DNA of 64,000 nt from Sphingopyxis sp. GTDB lineage: Bacteria > Pseudomonadota > Alphaproteobacteria > Sphingomonadales > Sphingomonadaceae. Below are positions 8,304-17,559 of the stretch, piece by piece; the stretch's first letter is position 1; each line of letters opens with the position of its first letter. Below the pieces are notes generated by a model. That model saw nothing but the letters and a program-made list of their open reading frames with translations, made no database searches and was not told where the DNA came from. Both the position numbers and the translations under genes were made by a program. The stretch covers positions 92,134 through 156,133 of the forward strand of contig JAGHZY010000008.1 in NCBI GenBank assembly GCA_017745175.1. Reading direction: 5' to 3'.

Positions 8304-10565
8304 TCAGAATTTGAAGCCCGCCTCGATGCCGTAGATGCGGGGTTCGTTGACGTAGCTGGTCAGATTGTTGAAATCGATGCCGCCGGTCGGCGATTCATCA
8401 TTGGTGATGTTGCGCACGAAGCCCGCGATATCGAAGCGGTCGGTCCGGTAGCCGACGCGCACGCCGCCCTCGAGCAGCTTGTCGTCCGAGAATTCGACCG
8501 AGCGATAGAGGAAGAACTGCACCTTCGAGCGGTAATACCAGTCGGTGAAGGCATAGATCGCGCCGTCGCCGACGGGGATTTCATAACCCGCGGTCCAGTT
8601 GAGCGTGAACTTCGGCGACTGCGGCAGCTGGTTGCCGTCGATCGAGAAGATGCCCGGGCTGCCGGCACGCGGCGGGTCGAGCACGGTGCACGGCGTCGCC
8701 GAACCGCAGCCCGCGACGAAGGCGTTGGCGTCGTCGATCTCGGCGACGTTCCACGCGCCGCCGATCGAGAAGGTCAGCCCCTTGGCGGGCGCTGCCTGCA
8801 ATTCGGCCTCGATCCCGTGACCCTTGGCATCGACGTTGAGCAGGCTCGCGACGTTCGACGTGCCGCCGACCGCGGTCAGCTGCAGATCCTTGGTGTCGAA
8901 ATAATAGCCGGTGAGGTTGAAGCGGACGCGGTTGTCGAGGAAGCTGGTCTTGATCCCCGCTTCGTACGACATCGTTTCTTCCTGATCGGCGGTCGAGATG
9001 ACGCGCGAAAAGGTCAGGCGGCCCTGCACCGACGGCGCGCGATAGCCGCGCGCGACGCGCGCGTAGAGGGTGACGTCGTCCGACGCCTCCCAGGTCGCGC
9101 TGGCGTCCCACGTCAGCAGCTTGCCCTTGACCTTGGCGGCCTGCGGCGGGACCGGCGTGTTCGGGTTGACGACGAAGATCGGGCGCGTTTCGACCGGACG
9201 CGACGCGACGAAATCGCGCGTGTCGTGGTTGTAACGCGCACCCGCCTGCAGCTTGAAGCCGCCCTCGAATTCATAATTGACCGAGCCGAAGAGGCCGTAG
9301 GCTTCGCTGTCCTGCCGCTGCACCGCGATCGCCGACGGGGTCGCGTCGGTCGGGCCGCCGAATTCGAAGCTCGAAATGTCGAGCTTCTCGTCGAAATAGA
9401 AGGCGCCGAACTGGTAACCGAGCCCGCCGCTGTTGTTCGACGCGATGCGGATTTCCTGCGTGAACTGGTCAAGGCTGGGGACATTGTCCTGGCTCTGCGC
9501 CTGGAACGGGATCAGGCCCGGACCCGACACGGGCAGGAAGACGGCGCCGAAGCCGCCGTCGATGTCGCCTCGGCTCTTGAAATTGCCGTTCCAGTAGGAG
9601 GTGATCGAATAAGCGGTCACCGGCCCGAAATCATATTCGAGGTTCAGCCCGGCGTTGTAGGTGTTGAGCTTCTGGAAATTGAGCCCGTCCTGCCAGACCT
9701 TGTCGCGCTTGAATTCGGTGCCCGCGCCGCCGAGGCCGACGAGCTTGTTGCTGCCCGGAAGCTGCGTGTTGGCGCGGAAGATGATCGCCGAGCCGTCATA
9801 GATGCGGACCTGCCCGGTCACGCGGCCGGTGAAGGGGCCGTTTTCATATTGGAGCTGGAGGCGCGCGGCGATGTCGTCATAGCCGCCCAGATCCTTGCTC
9901 TTGGTCGTCGCGATATTGTCGACCCAATTGTCGCGGTGCTGGTACAAGGTCGACAGGCGCACCGAAAAGCCATTGTCGTCGGCGGCGCCCGCCGCGACTT
10001 CGACCTGCGTCGTGCCGTAGCGGCCATAGCTGGCGCGGGCATAGCCGCCGGTCTTGCCGGGCTTGACGGTGTCGAACTTGACGATGCCCGCGGGAGTGTT
10101 GCGGCCGAACAGCGTGCCCTGCGGTCCGCGGAGAACTTCGACGCGGTCGAGGTCGAAGATCGGGAAGCCCTTGAGGATCGGGTTTTCGAGGACGACGTCG
10201 TCATAGACGAGGCTGACCGGCTGCGACGCGTTGAGGTCGAAGTCGGTGTTGCCGAGGCCGCGGATATAGAAGCGCGGGAAGGTGCGCCCGAACGAGCTTT
10301 CGATATTCAGGCTGGGGACGCGGCCCGCGAGCACGCGGACGTCGGAGCCGGTCGAGGTGATCGCGTCGAGCGTGTTGCCGGAGAGCACCGAGACGGCCAC
10401 CGGCACGTCCTGCAGGCTTTCCTCGCGGCGCTGCGCGGTGACAACGATGTCGCCGAGGCCCGATTCTTCGGCGACGGGGACCGCGTCCTGCGCGGCGGCG
10501 GGGGCCGCCCACGCGGCGGTCGCGAGGGCGACGCTTATAGCAATAGTGGAAGGAAAGTGGCGCAT
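8304..10565 (-). CDS. TonB-dependent outer-membrane receptor
   Basis: 753 residues from the ATG at 10565, preceded by AGGAAG. The signal peptide ends at AAPAAAQD; the TonB box and plug start follow at GDIVVTAQRREESLQDVPVA, then the usual plug (about 45-160, with RGLGNTDFD and RGPQGTLFGRNT motifs) and a 22-strand barrel ending in the outer-membrane signature residues GIEAGFKF. These receptors import siderophores, vitamins or oligosaccharides using TonB energy; nothing next to it (no hydrolase, no FecR/FecI) reveals the ligand. The flanking genes, gshA upstream and the repeat region downstream, give no hint. Confidence 0.95.
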   Translation of the reverse strand: MRHFPSTIAISVALATAAWAAPAAAQDAVPVAEESGLGDIVVTAQRREESLQDVPVAVSVLSGNTLDAITSTGSDVRVLAGRVPSLNIESSFGRTFPRFYIRGLGNTDFDLNASQPVSLVYDDVVLENPILKGFPIFDLDRVEVLRGPQGTLFGRNTPAGIVKFDTVKPGKTGGYARASYGRYGTTQVEVAAGAADDNGFSVRLSTLYQHRDNWVDNIATTKSKDLGGYDDIAARLQLQYENGPFTGRVTGQVRIYDGSAIIFRANTQLPGSNKLVGLGGAGTEFKRDKVWQDGLNFQKLNTYNAGLNLEYDFGPVTAYSITSYWNGNFKSRGDIDGGFGAVFLPVSGPGLIPFQAQSQDNVPSLDQFTQEIRIASNNSGGLGYQFGAFYFDEKLDISSFEFGGPTDATPSAIAVQRQDSEAYGLFGSVNYEFEGGFKLQAGARYNHDTRDFVASRPVETRPIFVVNPNTPVPPQAAKVKGKLLTWDASATWEASDDVTLYARVARGYRAPSVQGRLTFSRVISTADQEETMSYEAGIKTSFLDNRVRFNLTGYYFDTKDLQLTAVGGTSNVASLLNVDAKGHGIEAELQAAPAKGLTFSIGGAWNVAEIDDANAFVAGCGSATPCTVLDPPRAGSPGIFSIDGNQLPQSPKFTLNWTAGYEIPVGDGAIYAFTDWYYRSKVQFFLYRSVEFSDDKLLEGGVRVGYRTDRFDIAGFVRNITNDESPTGGIDFNNLTSYVNEPRIYGIEAGFKF

Positions 10566-10722
10566 GGCGAGCTTCCTGAAACAGAGTTGACGATGGGAGA
10601 GTGGAAAAACCAGAGGCTCTTTGGCTTTCCGCGCGCCCGCAATCAATCGCGGAAGCGTACGCCGCTGACTTTCATGTCAGTGGTGTTGCGCAATTGCTGC
10701 ACTTTTGCGGCGTTGTGGGCCC

Positions 10723-12096
10723 TTAGAAGCTGAGTTCGTCGTAGATTTTCGAGAGGTCGCCACCCCATGCGCCTTCGTAACGGTCGAGCAGGTCGTGCGC
10801 GGGCGACTTGCCACTCTTGGCGATGCGGCGGAGCGGTTCGAGGAAGCCGACCTCATTGTCGCCCATCGAATTGACCTCGCCGCGTGCAGCGAGGCCTGCC
10901 GCAGCGATATCGAGTACGCGGTGCGCGAGTTCGCCGACGGTACCGCCGCCGGGGGCCGGCGCGTCGAGTCCCTCGCTCGGCACGGCATCGCGGAGCGTCT
11001 GCTGTTCCTCGATGCTCCAGCCCTTGACGAGATCCCACGCGGCGTCGAGCGCGCCTTGATCGTAGAGCAGGCCGACCCAGAGCGCGGGCAGCGCGCAAAT
11101 ACGGTTCCACGGGCCGCCGTCGGCGCCGCGCATTTCGAGGAAGCTCTTCAGGCGCACTTCGGGAAAGGCGGTCGAAAGATGGTCGTTCCAGTCGGAGAGC
11201 CGCGGCTTCTCGCCGGGCAGCGCGGGCAGTTCGCCCTTCAGGAAGTCGCGGAAACTCTGCCCCGCGGCGTCGATATATTTGCCCTCGCGGAAGACGAAAT
11301 ACATCGGCACGTCGAGCATATAGTCGACATAGCGTTCGTAGCCGAAGCCCTGTTCGAACACGAAGGGCAGCATGCCGGTGCGCGCGGGGTCGGTGTCTGT
11401 CCAGATATGGCTGCGGTACGACATATAGCCATTCGGCCGCCCTTCGGTGAAGGGCGACGAGGCGAAGAGCGCGGTCGCGAGCGGCTGGAGCGCGAGCGAA
11501 ACGCGGAACTTCTGCACCATGTCGGCCTCGCTCGAATAGTCGAGGTTGGTCTGGATCGTGCAGGTGCGCAGCATCATGTCGAGCCCCATGCTGCCGACGC
11601 GCGGCATGTGGTCGAGCATGATCCTGTAGCGTCCCTTGGGCATGATCGGCAGCTCGGCGCGCGTCTTGTCGGGCCACATGCCGAGCCCGAGGAAACCGAG
11701 GCCGAGTTCGGCGCCGACCTCTTTCACCTGCTTGAGGTGGCGGCCGGTTTCGGCACAGGTCTGGTGGAGATTTTCGAGCGGCGCGCCCGACAGTTCGAGC
11801 TGCCCGGCGGGTTCGAGGCTGACGGTGCCGTCGCTGCCCGCGAGCGCGATCACCTTGCCGCCCTCGATCACGGGTTCCCAGCCGAAGCGGGTGAGCGCCA
11901 TCAGCAGGTCGTGGATGCCGCCGGGCTCGTCATAGGAAGGCGCCCGATGATCGGCGGTGCGATAGACGAATTTCTCATGCTCGGTGCCGATGCGCCAGCG
12001 GTCCCTGGGCTTCTCGCCCTTGGCCATGGGGACCGCGAGCTGGTCGCGGTTTTCGACGATGGGATCGTTGCTGTCCGAGGCGGTTCTGGTGCTCAT
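10723..12096 (-). CDS. gshA: Glutamate-cysteine ligase, alphaproteobacterial/plant type
   Basis: 457 residues, usual length for the plant-type family found in Alphaproteobacteria. It catalyses the ATP-dependent joining of glutamate and cysteine, the first step of glutathione synthesis, in the cytosol. Family motifs include RIGTEHEKFVYR near residue 35, SLEPAGQLELSG near 92, MPRVGSMGLDMMLRTCTIQ in the middle and SFLEMRGADGG near 300. The second gene (gshB) is not nearby. 93 bases separate its start from the stop of the P-domain gene upstream. Downstream (10606-10628) an imperfect stem followed by five Ts on the minus strand may end the transcript. Confidence 0.95.
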   Translation of the reverse strand: MSTRTASDSNDPIVENRDQLAVPMAKGEKPRDRWRIGTEHEKFVYRTADHRAPSYDEPGGIHDLLMALTRFGWEPVIEGGKVIALAGSDGTVSLEPAGQLELSGAPLENLHQTCAETGRHLKQVKEVGAELGLGFLGLGMWPDKTRAELPIMPKGRYRIMLDHMPRVGSMGLDMMLRTCTIQTNLDYSSEADMVQKFRVSLALQPLATALFASSPFTEGRPNGYMSYRSHIWTDTDPARTGMLPFVFEQGFGYERYVDYMLDVPMYFVFREGKYIDAAGQSFRDFLKGELPALPGEKPRLSDWNDHLSTAFPEVRLKSFLEMRGADGGPWNRICALPALWVGLLYDQGALDAAWDLVKGWSIEEQQTLRDAVPSEGLDAPAPGGGTVGELAHRVLDIAAAGLAARGEVNSMGDNEVGFLEPLRRIAKSGKSPAHDLLDRYEGAWGGDLSKIYDELSF

Positions 12097-12189
12097 GTCG
12101 CGCCATTATACGGTTCGGTACAGAATGCAATCGGCTGTTGAAGCGGCGCTCTTTGAGGTGGCGCGGGGGGGCGATCGCGGCGCCGGGCG

Positions 12190-14172
12190 TCAGTTGACCG
12201 TGACGTCGAACGCGATCGCCATCGCGCTCGCGGGCGTCAGTGTCGACGTCGTCGCGGCGATCGTGGTGCCGGTGATCGATGCGCCGAACGGATCGCTTTC
12301 GTCGCTGCCGCTTGCATTGTCGTCTTCGACCGTCGTCGCGCCGGCGCAGTTCGTTCCGCTCCGCAGCGAGCCGGGGACGAAGGCCATGGTCGCGGGAAGC
12401 GGGTCGGCGACATTGATGCCCGTCGCGGTGCCGCTGCCATGGTTGGTGACGAGAACGCAATAGCGCAGCCTCGCGCCCGGAATCGCCTTGGGATCGGCGG
12501 TCCCGTTCACCGGATCGCTGACGACGCTACTCGTCTTGGCGATGGTGAGGTTCGCGGTCGGGCGGCAGAAAGTGATGTCGTGAATCGCAGCCCCCTGCTG
12601 TCCTGGATCGGCCGGCGCGAGGCTGTGGCTGCCGTAAGTGATGATGATCGTGTCGACCGGCGCGGAAAAGGTCACGACGACATTGCCGTTTGCGCTGTTG
12701 TCGGTCGAGGTGGCGTCGCCATAGGCGCTGTTGCCGATGACATAATTGCTGACGCCGTTGGTCAGCGTCGGCGTCACCGGCGCGCCGTTGAAACTGCCCG
12801 TCACGGTCACGCGGTCGGCGAATTGCCCCGCCGCATAATCGATGTCGAATATCCGGAACTGCGCGCCCGGAACCGCGGTTGGCAAGGTGATCGTCGAGGT
12901 GATCGCGCCCGACTGGCTGGTGAAATCGGCGATCTCGAAGATCGCATATTGGGCCGGGGAGAAACCGCCGGTGACGACGTTCTGGCGCGTCGGCGACTGG
13001 CCGCCATAGGTTGCATTGTTCAGGAACGCGCCGCCGCTGATGCCGATATTGAAATTCATCGTGCCGATCGCGGTCAGTGCGTAGCTGCCGCTGGTCGTCC
13101 CCGCGGCCCAGGTGACGCCGTCCCAGTCGTGCACTGTCGTGCCGACCGGACAGACGAGCGCGGGCGGCGTGCCCGCGACGCGCGTGCCCGAGACGGTGAA
13201 GCTCGCGGCAGCCGAATCATCCTCGCTCGCCGCGCCGTTGCCGGGGGTCGAATCGGGGTCGAACGCCGACGATGCGCTGATTTCGGCGCTGTTGGTCACG
13301 CTCGCGCCTGCGGTCGCGGTGACGGTGCCGGTGATCGTCAGCGTGCGTGTCGTCCCGGGCGGGATGCTGCCGACGGTCCACACGCCGGTGCCGCTGTCAT
13401 AGCTGCCGAAGCCCGACGCGCCGGTGAAGCTGAAACCGGCGGGGAGCGTGTCCTGCACGGTGACCCCGGTCGCGGTGAGCGTCGACGCGCCCGCGTTGGT
13501 GACGCTCAGCACATAGTTGATGCTGACCCCGAACGCGGGCGATGCGTTGCTGACCGATTTGGTCAGCGACAGGTCGGCGTACGGCGTGATCGGCACCGTG
13601 GTGAGCGTCAGGTCGGTGCGCGTGAAATTGCCGCTGTCGCCGTTCAGCGAATCGCAGATCGTCAGCTGCCACGTGCCCGCCGATCCCTGTCCGTTGAAGC
13701 TGGCGAGCGAGCCTTCGGGGCGGAATGTGCGCTGATAGGGCGGCGCGGCGGCCGTGCTGTCATTCGTGGTGTGCGTCGTGATGCTCGCGGCCGCGCTGTC
13801 GTCGAACAGGACATTCAGATTGTCCGCCGAGGTGCCGACATTGGTGATCAGGTTGACCACCGTGCCCGCCGGCGACACCAGCGTCGCGCGTACGTCGCCG
13901 CGATAGCTGTGCGTGAACTGGATCCCGATATTGACGTCGGTGACCTGTGCATTTGGGGCGACGGTGAAGTTGCGTACCATCGGGCCGGTGCACGGCGCCG
14001 TGGTCTCGCTGAGCGTTCCGGTCGCCGTGTTGCTGTAGCTCGTGGTCGTCTGTGCGGCGGCGGGATAGGCAGCCAGCGCGAAGGCCAGCCAGACGAGCGT
14101 CAGATACACTCGCACAGACTGCAGACACTGGCCCCCACGCCAGCGGTATCGGCTCTGGTCCCGCCGTTGCAT
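12190..14172 (-). CDS. Secreted protein with P/Homo-B domain and DUF11 repeats
   Basis: 660 residues. A signal peptide ends at AAYPAAAQ (about 41), then a proprotein-convertase P domain (about 47-195, containing FTHSYRGDVRATLVSPAGT and a GTWQLTICDS strand), a DUF11/CARDB-like repeat (about 200-330, DLSLTKSVSNASPAFG), a beta-rich middle with no recognised name (335-510), and a second DUF11-like repeat (about 520-660, NLTIAKTSSVV). No protease domain, membrane helix, PEP-CTERM or sortase signal is present, so it is probably exported and free or surface-associated. The ATG at 14172 has no clear ribosome site; GTG codons closer to the signal peptide are possible starts. Likely an adhesin or matrix protein by domain type only. 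Confidence 0.8.
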   Translation of the reverse strand: MQRRDQSRYRWRGGQCLQSVRVYLTLVWLAFALAAYPAAAQTTTSYSNTATGTLSETTAPCTGPMVRNFTVAPNAQVTDVNIGIQFTHSYRGDVRATLVSPAGTVVNLITNVGTSADNLNVLFDDSAAASITTHTTNDSTAAAPPYQRTFRPEGSLASFNGQGSAGTWQLTICDSLNGDSGNFTRTDLTLTTVPITPYADLSLTKSVSNASPAFGVSINYVLSVTNAGASTLTATGVTVQDTLPAGFSFTGASGFGSYDSGTGVWTVGSIPPGTTRTLTITGTVTATAGASVTNSAEISASSAFDPDSTPGNGAASEDDSAAASFTVSGTRVAGTPPALVCPVGTTVHDWDGVTWAAGTTSGSYALTAIGTMNFNIGISGGAFLNNATYGGQSPTRQNVVTGGFSPAQYAIFEIADFTSQSGAITSTITLPTAVPGAQFRIFDIDYAAGQFADRVTVTGSFNGAPVTPTLTNGVSNYVIGNSAYGDATSTDNSANGNVVVTFSAPVDTIIITYGSHSLAPADPGQQGAAIHDITFCRPTANLTIAKTSSVVSDPVNGTADPKAIPGARLRYCVLVTNHGSGTATGINVADPLPATMAFVPGSLRSGTNCAGATTVEDDNASGSDESDPFGASITGTTIAATTSTLTPASAMAIAFDVTVN

Positions 14173-14230
14173 GGCGCCGCTATGGCGCGGCCATGGCTAA
14201 TATCCGGTTAAAATCGGTGACTTGACGGTA

Positions 14231-14255
14231 TTTCTGTCCGGTACAGGGACAGAAA
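14231..14255 (-). terminator. Hairpin terminator after rsmE
   Basis: TTTCTGTCC and GGACAGAAA form a perfect 9-bp stem with a 7-base loop, beginning 2 bases after the rsmE stop codon on the minus strand. The A/T-rich base of the stem could serve as the U-rich tail. Confidence 0.6.
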
Positions 14256-14257
14256 CG

Positions 14258-15004
14258 CTATTCGCCCGACCAGTCGCCATGCTGCGCCATCCACAGGCTG
14301 AGCGCCGCGACAGCGGCGGTCTCGGCGCGCAGGATGCGCGGCCCGAGCGCGATGCGGCGGACGGCAGCGTGGGCGACGAGCATGTCGCGCTCGCGGTCGG
14401 TGAAGCCGCCTTCGGGACCGGTCAGGATCGCGGCGGGTGCCGACGCCGGGACGGCGGAAAGCGGGGCGCCGCCCGCCTCGTCGGCGAACAGAAGCGTGCG
14501 GTCCGCCGGCCAGTCCTTCAGCAATTGCGGCAGCTTGACGGGTTCGGCGAGCGTCGGCAGCGCCGTCCGCCCGCATTGTTCGCACGCCTCGATGATCTGC
14601 GCCTCGAGCCGCTCGCTCCTGACGCGCTCGACGATCGTGCGCTCGGTGATCACGGGCTGGAGCCGCGCGACGCCGATCTCGGTCGCCTTTTCGATGATCC
14701 AGTCGAGCCGCGCCTTCTTGACCGGAGCGAAGCAGAGCCAGAGATCGGGGACCCTTTCGAGTTCGCGCGTCTGCCGTTCGATCCGCAGGGTCAGCGCGCG
14801 TTTTGCGGCATCGGCGACGACCGCCAGCCATTCGCCGCTGCGGTTGTCGAACAGCAGGACCGGATCCCCCGCCTTCATCCGCATCACGCCGAGCAGATAA
14901 TGCGCGGCCGGTCCGTCGATCACGGGGGCGGCGTCGGGGCCAAGCGGCAAATCGACGAACAGGCGGGGTGTGCTGGCGGGCGGCCAGGCAGGAGTCGCGG
15001 GCAT
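14258..15004 (-). CDS. rsmE: 16S rRNA (uracil1498-N3)-methyltransferase
   Basis: 248 residues from the ATG at 15004 (MPATPAWPPAS); an upstream in-frame ATG at 15073 would add residues unlike the family and sit against the 15075-15101 hairpin. An N-terminal PUA-like domain (about 12-80) precedes the SPOUT methyltransferase domain, with the SAM-knot motifs ILTGPEGGFTDRE and LGPRILRAETA near the C-terminus. It methylates N3 of U1498 in helix 44 of 16S rRNA. It is transcribed alone between two hairpins. Confidence 0.95.
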   Translation of the reverse strand: MPATPAWPPASTPRLFVDLPLGPDAAPVIDGPAAHYLLGVMRMKAGDPVLLFDNRSGEWLAVVADAAKRALTLRIERQTRELERVPDLWLCFAPVKKARLDWIIEKATEIGVARLQPVITERTIVERVRSERLEAQIIEACEQCGRTALPTLAEPVKLPQLLKDWPADRTLLFADEAGGAPLSAVPASAPAAILTGPEGGFTDRERDMLVAHAAVRRIALGPRILRAETAAVAALSLWMAQHGDWSGE

Positions 15005-15074
15005 TGCTGGCCGATAGCAGGCGGCGATATCTTGTGCATCCCTTGCCTGCGCGATCGGTGCCTCTCCGGTCACG

Positions 15075-15101
15075 CCGATGGCGACATCACGTCGCCATCG
15101 G
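15075..15101 (-). terminator. Terminator-like hairpin after the Tad pilus genes
   Basis: CCGATGGCGAC and GTCGCCATCGG make a perfect 11-bp stem with a 5-base loop, 14 bases past the TadG-like stop codon. No T run on the minus strand; ATTT follows on the plus strand. Confidence 0.55.
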
Positions 15102-15115
15102 ATTTACAGCGACCA

Positions 15116-16873
15116 TTATCGAACCAGTCTGGCGGTCTGAAGCGCCGTGGAAAACAACTGCTGAAGGGCAGTGGTGATGTTGTCATTTGCCGTCACGATC
15201 TGCACCAGCGGTGCGCCGTTGGTGCCGACCGACGCGCATTTCTGCAGTGCGGTGAGGACCTGGTCGGACTTCCCCGCCGTTGCGGACGTATAGGGAGAAG
15301 GCGGCGGAGGCAGGAACTTGGCGACATTATTCTGGGACCAGGTGTTGCCCGCCAGTGATTCGGGAAGATATTGCGTATAGAGGATGGCGATCTTGATCTT
15401 CTTGGCCTTGATCGCCGTGCACTCGGCGAGGTCGCTTTCCCGCAGCGGGCCGAAATAGCGAGCGCCGCTGCTCGGCTGGTCGAGCATGCCGTCGGAGATG
15501 ATGAACAGGATTTTCTGCGGTACATCGCCGGGAGCACCGGTGCCCGCCTCGGGGATGATGGCTTTTATCTTCGTGAGCATATTGGTGAATTCGGTGGCCT
15601 TGTCAGAGATGTCGAGGCTGCTGGTGGGCTTGTTGTTCAGCCACCAATAGTCGTCGGCCGGGAATATCGAGGCGGCCGAAAAGGTGGTGCTGTACGAAGC
15701 AACGTTCTGGAGGGTGTTGAGCTCGTTGATGGGCGTGTCTTTGCCCGACCGCGTCCAATCGAAAGAGAACATCTGCGCCCGATAGGTGACTCTGTACTGC
15801 GCGGCTTGGTTGGTGGCGAAGGGGATCAATTGCGTGGCGGCCAAGACCATTTCGTCCTTGCGCAGGGGAATGGTTGCGGGGCCGGTGGTATAGATCTTCC
15901 CGTAATTGTGGGTGAGCCAATAGCCGTCCCCCCAGTAGCCGGTATCATAATCTATTGTATTGTCCGATGTCGTGCCGCCCGTCTTTTTGGTTCTCTCCCT
16001 GATCCTGACCGGGCCGGATGTGCTGTCGACAATGGAATAGGTGATGGTCGTGGTGGTCGCGCCCGATGTCGTCGTGGAATTCATCGCAACGCCCAGACTG
16101 TCGTAGAGTTTGCTGGTCGACTTATCCCAGCGATACCAGACATTCCGCTTCGACGATCCCGGCGTATAATAGCCGGTCGACAACAGGACATAGCGGTTCG
16201 CCGTGTCCCGGATGAAAATCGGCTCGCCGTCGGCCTGCGGCATCTGCATATGGCACGCGAAAGCGCAACCGTTCGGCAGTTTGGTAGCATCTTTGGTCGC
16301 GTTGATTATCCTGGTGACCCCGTCCGACGTCGCGGGGATCAGCATCGAGGGCGAATTGTCCATCGCCAGATAGAAATCGACGTTGGGCGGTTGCGCGGCA
16401 TTTGCCGTGGCCGTTCCGCTTACGGTCAGTGTGTCGGCCCCCAGAAGCCCGCCGAACATGTTGGTCGACTTGGCCGTATAGCTCACGGTCGCCTTGCGCA
16501 GGTAGCCGATAGCGCCGCCGCTCCCGGGGGTTCCGTCCGTAATGGTCGGCGTCACCACCAGATCCTCATAACCGCTCTCCAGCGAGGCCTGCGCATTGAA
16601 CATGTTGGTCGCGGCAGAAGTTGCCTCGCTGTTCGACTGAAGGATCATCGCGGGCGCGACGGCCGCCAGCGCGGCAGCATCGGCCGCGGCATTCAGCTTC
16701 GTCTGGAGGCTCATCGCGCGCGCATAGTCGATTCCGAAGCCGAGGATGAAGGTCAGCGGAATGATCGCAAATCCCATGATCATCAGGACTCCGCCCTTCT
16801 GATCGGTTTTCAGTCTGGCAATGAACCCGAGCGATGTGGTCGCGGAGCCGGGCCGAGGAAATATTTTGGTCAT
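15116..16873 (-). CDS. TadG-like pilus assembly protein with VWA domain
   Basis: 585 residues. The N-terminus has the TadE/TadG signature: a basic segment, then one hydrophobic helix (about 28-50, GVLMIMGFAIIPLTFILGFG) and the following DYARAM...KLNAAADAAALAA. The long C-terminal part is a von Willebrand A domain with a MIDAS-type DxSxS (AMDNSPSM near 169) and ILFIISDGMLD near 452. TadG proteins are minor components of Flp/Tad type IVc pili exposed in the periplasm. It follows the second TadE-like gene by 11 bases. No Tad secretion ATPase or prepilin peptidase lies in the window, so the motor must be encoded elsewhere. Confidence 0.88.
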   Translation of the reverse strand: MTKIFPRPGSATTSLGFIARLKTDQKGGVLMIMGFAIIPLTFILGFGIDYARAMSLQTKLNAAADAAALAAVAPAMILQSNSEATSAATNMFNAQASLESGYEDLVVTPTITDGTPGSGGAIGYLRKATVSYTAKSTNMFGGLLGADTLTVSGTATANAAQPPNVDFYLAMDNSPSMLIPATSDGVTRIINATKDATKLPNGCAFACHMQMPQADGEPIFIRDTANRYVLLSTGYYTPGSSKRNVWYRWDKSTSKLYDSLGVAMNSTTTSGATTTTITYSIVDSTSGPVRIRERTKKTGGTTSDNTIDYDTGYWGDGYWLTHNYGKIYTTGPATIPLRKDEMVLAATQLIPFATNQAAQYRVTYRAQMFSFDWTRSGKDTPINELNTLQNVASYSTTFSAASIFPADDYWWLNNKPTSSLDISDKATEFTNMLTKIKAIIPEAGTGAPGDVPQKILFIISDGMLDQPSSGARYFGPLRESDLAECTAIKAKKIKIAILYTQYLPESLAGNTWSQNNVAKFLPPPPSPYTSATAGKSDQVLTALQKCASVGTNGAPLVQIVTANDNITTALQQLFSTALQTARLVR

Positions 16874-16884
16874 AATATATCCAC

Positions 16885-17559
16885 CTAGTAAAGCCGGGGA
16901 ACCATGTAGATCGTGTCGGTCATCGTCTTGTTTGCGAGCGGGAGGTAGCTGACGAACGGGGCGTAATTATAAGTGATCCTGCCCATGAACAGCCAGCCGC
17001 CGGATGTGCCGACCTGGGTCTTTGTACTGGTGCCCGGAGCAAGGTTCCCGCACACGTTCGAGCCGTCCGGCGAAACCGGGACCATCGTGGAGGTGATCAT
17101 GTTGGTTGGAATCGTGACGATGTTTGCCGCCAACTGCGCCTCGTTCTTGGGGAGCGTGCCAGCCTTGTGGCTCGAGATCGTGGTGGACACGATGCTGCCA
17201 TTGACATTTTGCGTCTGGGCCTGGGTCCAGACGACATAGGCGCGTGTGGCATCGCAGACCCTGAGCAGCGAAATCTGCTCGGTCGCCTTGTCGAGCTTGT
17301 AGGGTGACAGGACGACTGCGCTGGCGCTCAGGTGAGATTTCGCGTTGGCGCTTCCCGGGTCGTTGTAGATAATCGTGGGCGACATGGTCCGACTGACGAG
17401 GTCGACCAGCGAACGGGTCGCGACGGTAACCTTGCGGCTGCAACTGACCATATCCGACAGGTAAACGCCGCCCGTGTACATGAGCACGAGCACCGGCAGG
17501 CAGATAGCGAATTCCACTATCACCGCGCCGCGCGTATTCTGTGTGAGGCGCCTCAGCAT
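16885..17559 (-). CDS. TadE/TadG-like pseudopilin, small
   Basis: 224 residues from the ATG at 17559. The start MLRRLTQNTRGAVIVEFAIC contains the TadE motif (G-A-x-x-V-E-F-A) leading into a single membrane helix (about 10-32). The rest is a periplasmic domain with several Cys. It overlaps the upstream TadE gene by 7 bases and precedes the TadG gene by 11, so the three form one operon. Role by family: minor pseudopilin or envelope component of a Tad pilus. Confidence 0.85.
   Translation of the reverse strand: MLRRLTQNTRGAVIVEFAICLPVLVLMYTGGVYLSDMVSCSRKVTVATRSLVDLVSRTMSPTIIYNDPGSANAKSHLSASAVVLSPYKLDKATEQISLLRVCDATRAYVVWTQAQTQNVNGSIVSTTISSHKAGTLPKNEAQLAANIVTIPTNMITSTMVPVSPDGSNVCGNLAPGTSTKTQVGTSGGWLFMGRITYNYAPFVSYLPLANKTMTDTIYMVPRLY

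Noticed and set aside
8154..10733. Open frame of 859 codons opposite the TonB receptor
   Set aside because: It crosses the repeat element and the receptor; the receptor has signal peptide and plug motifs, the other has none.
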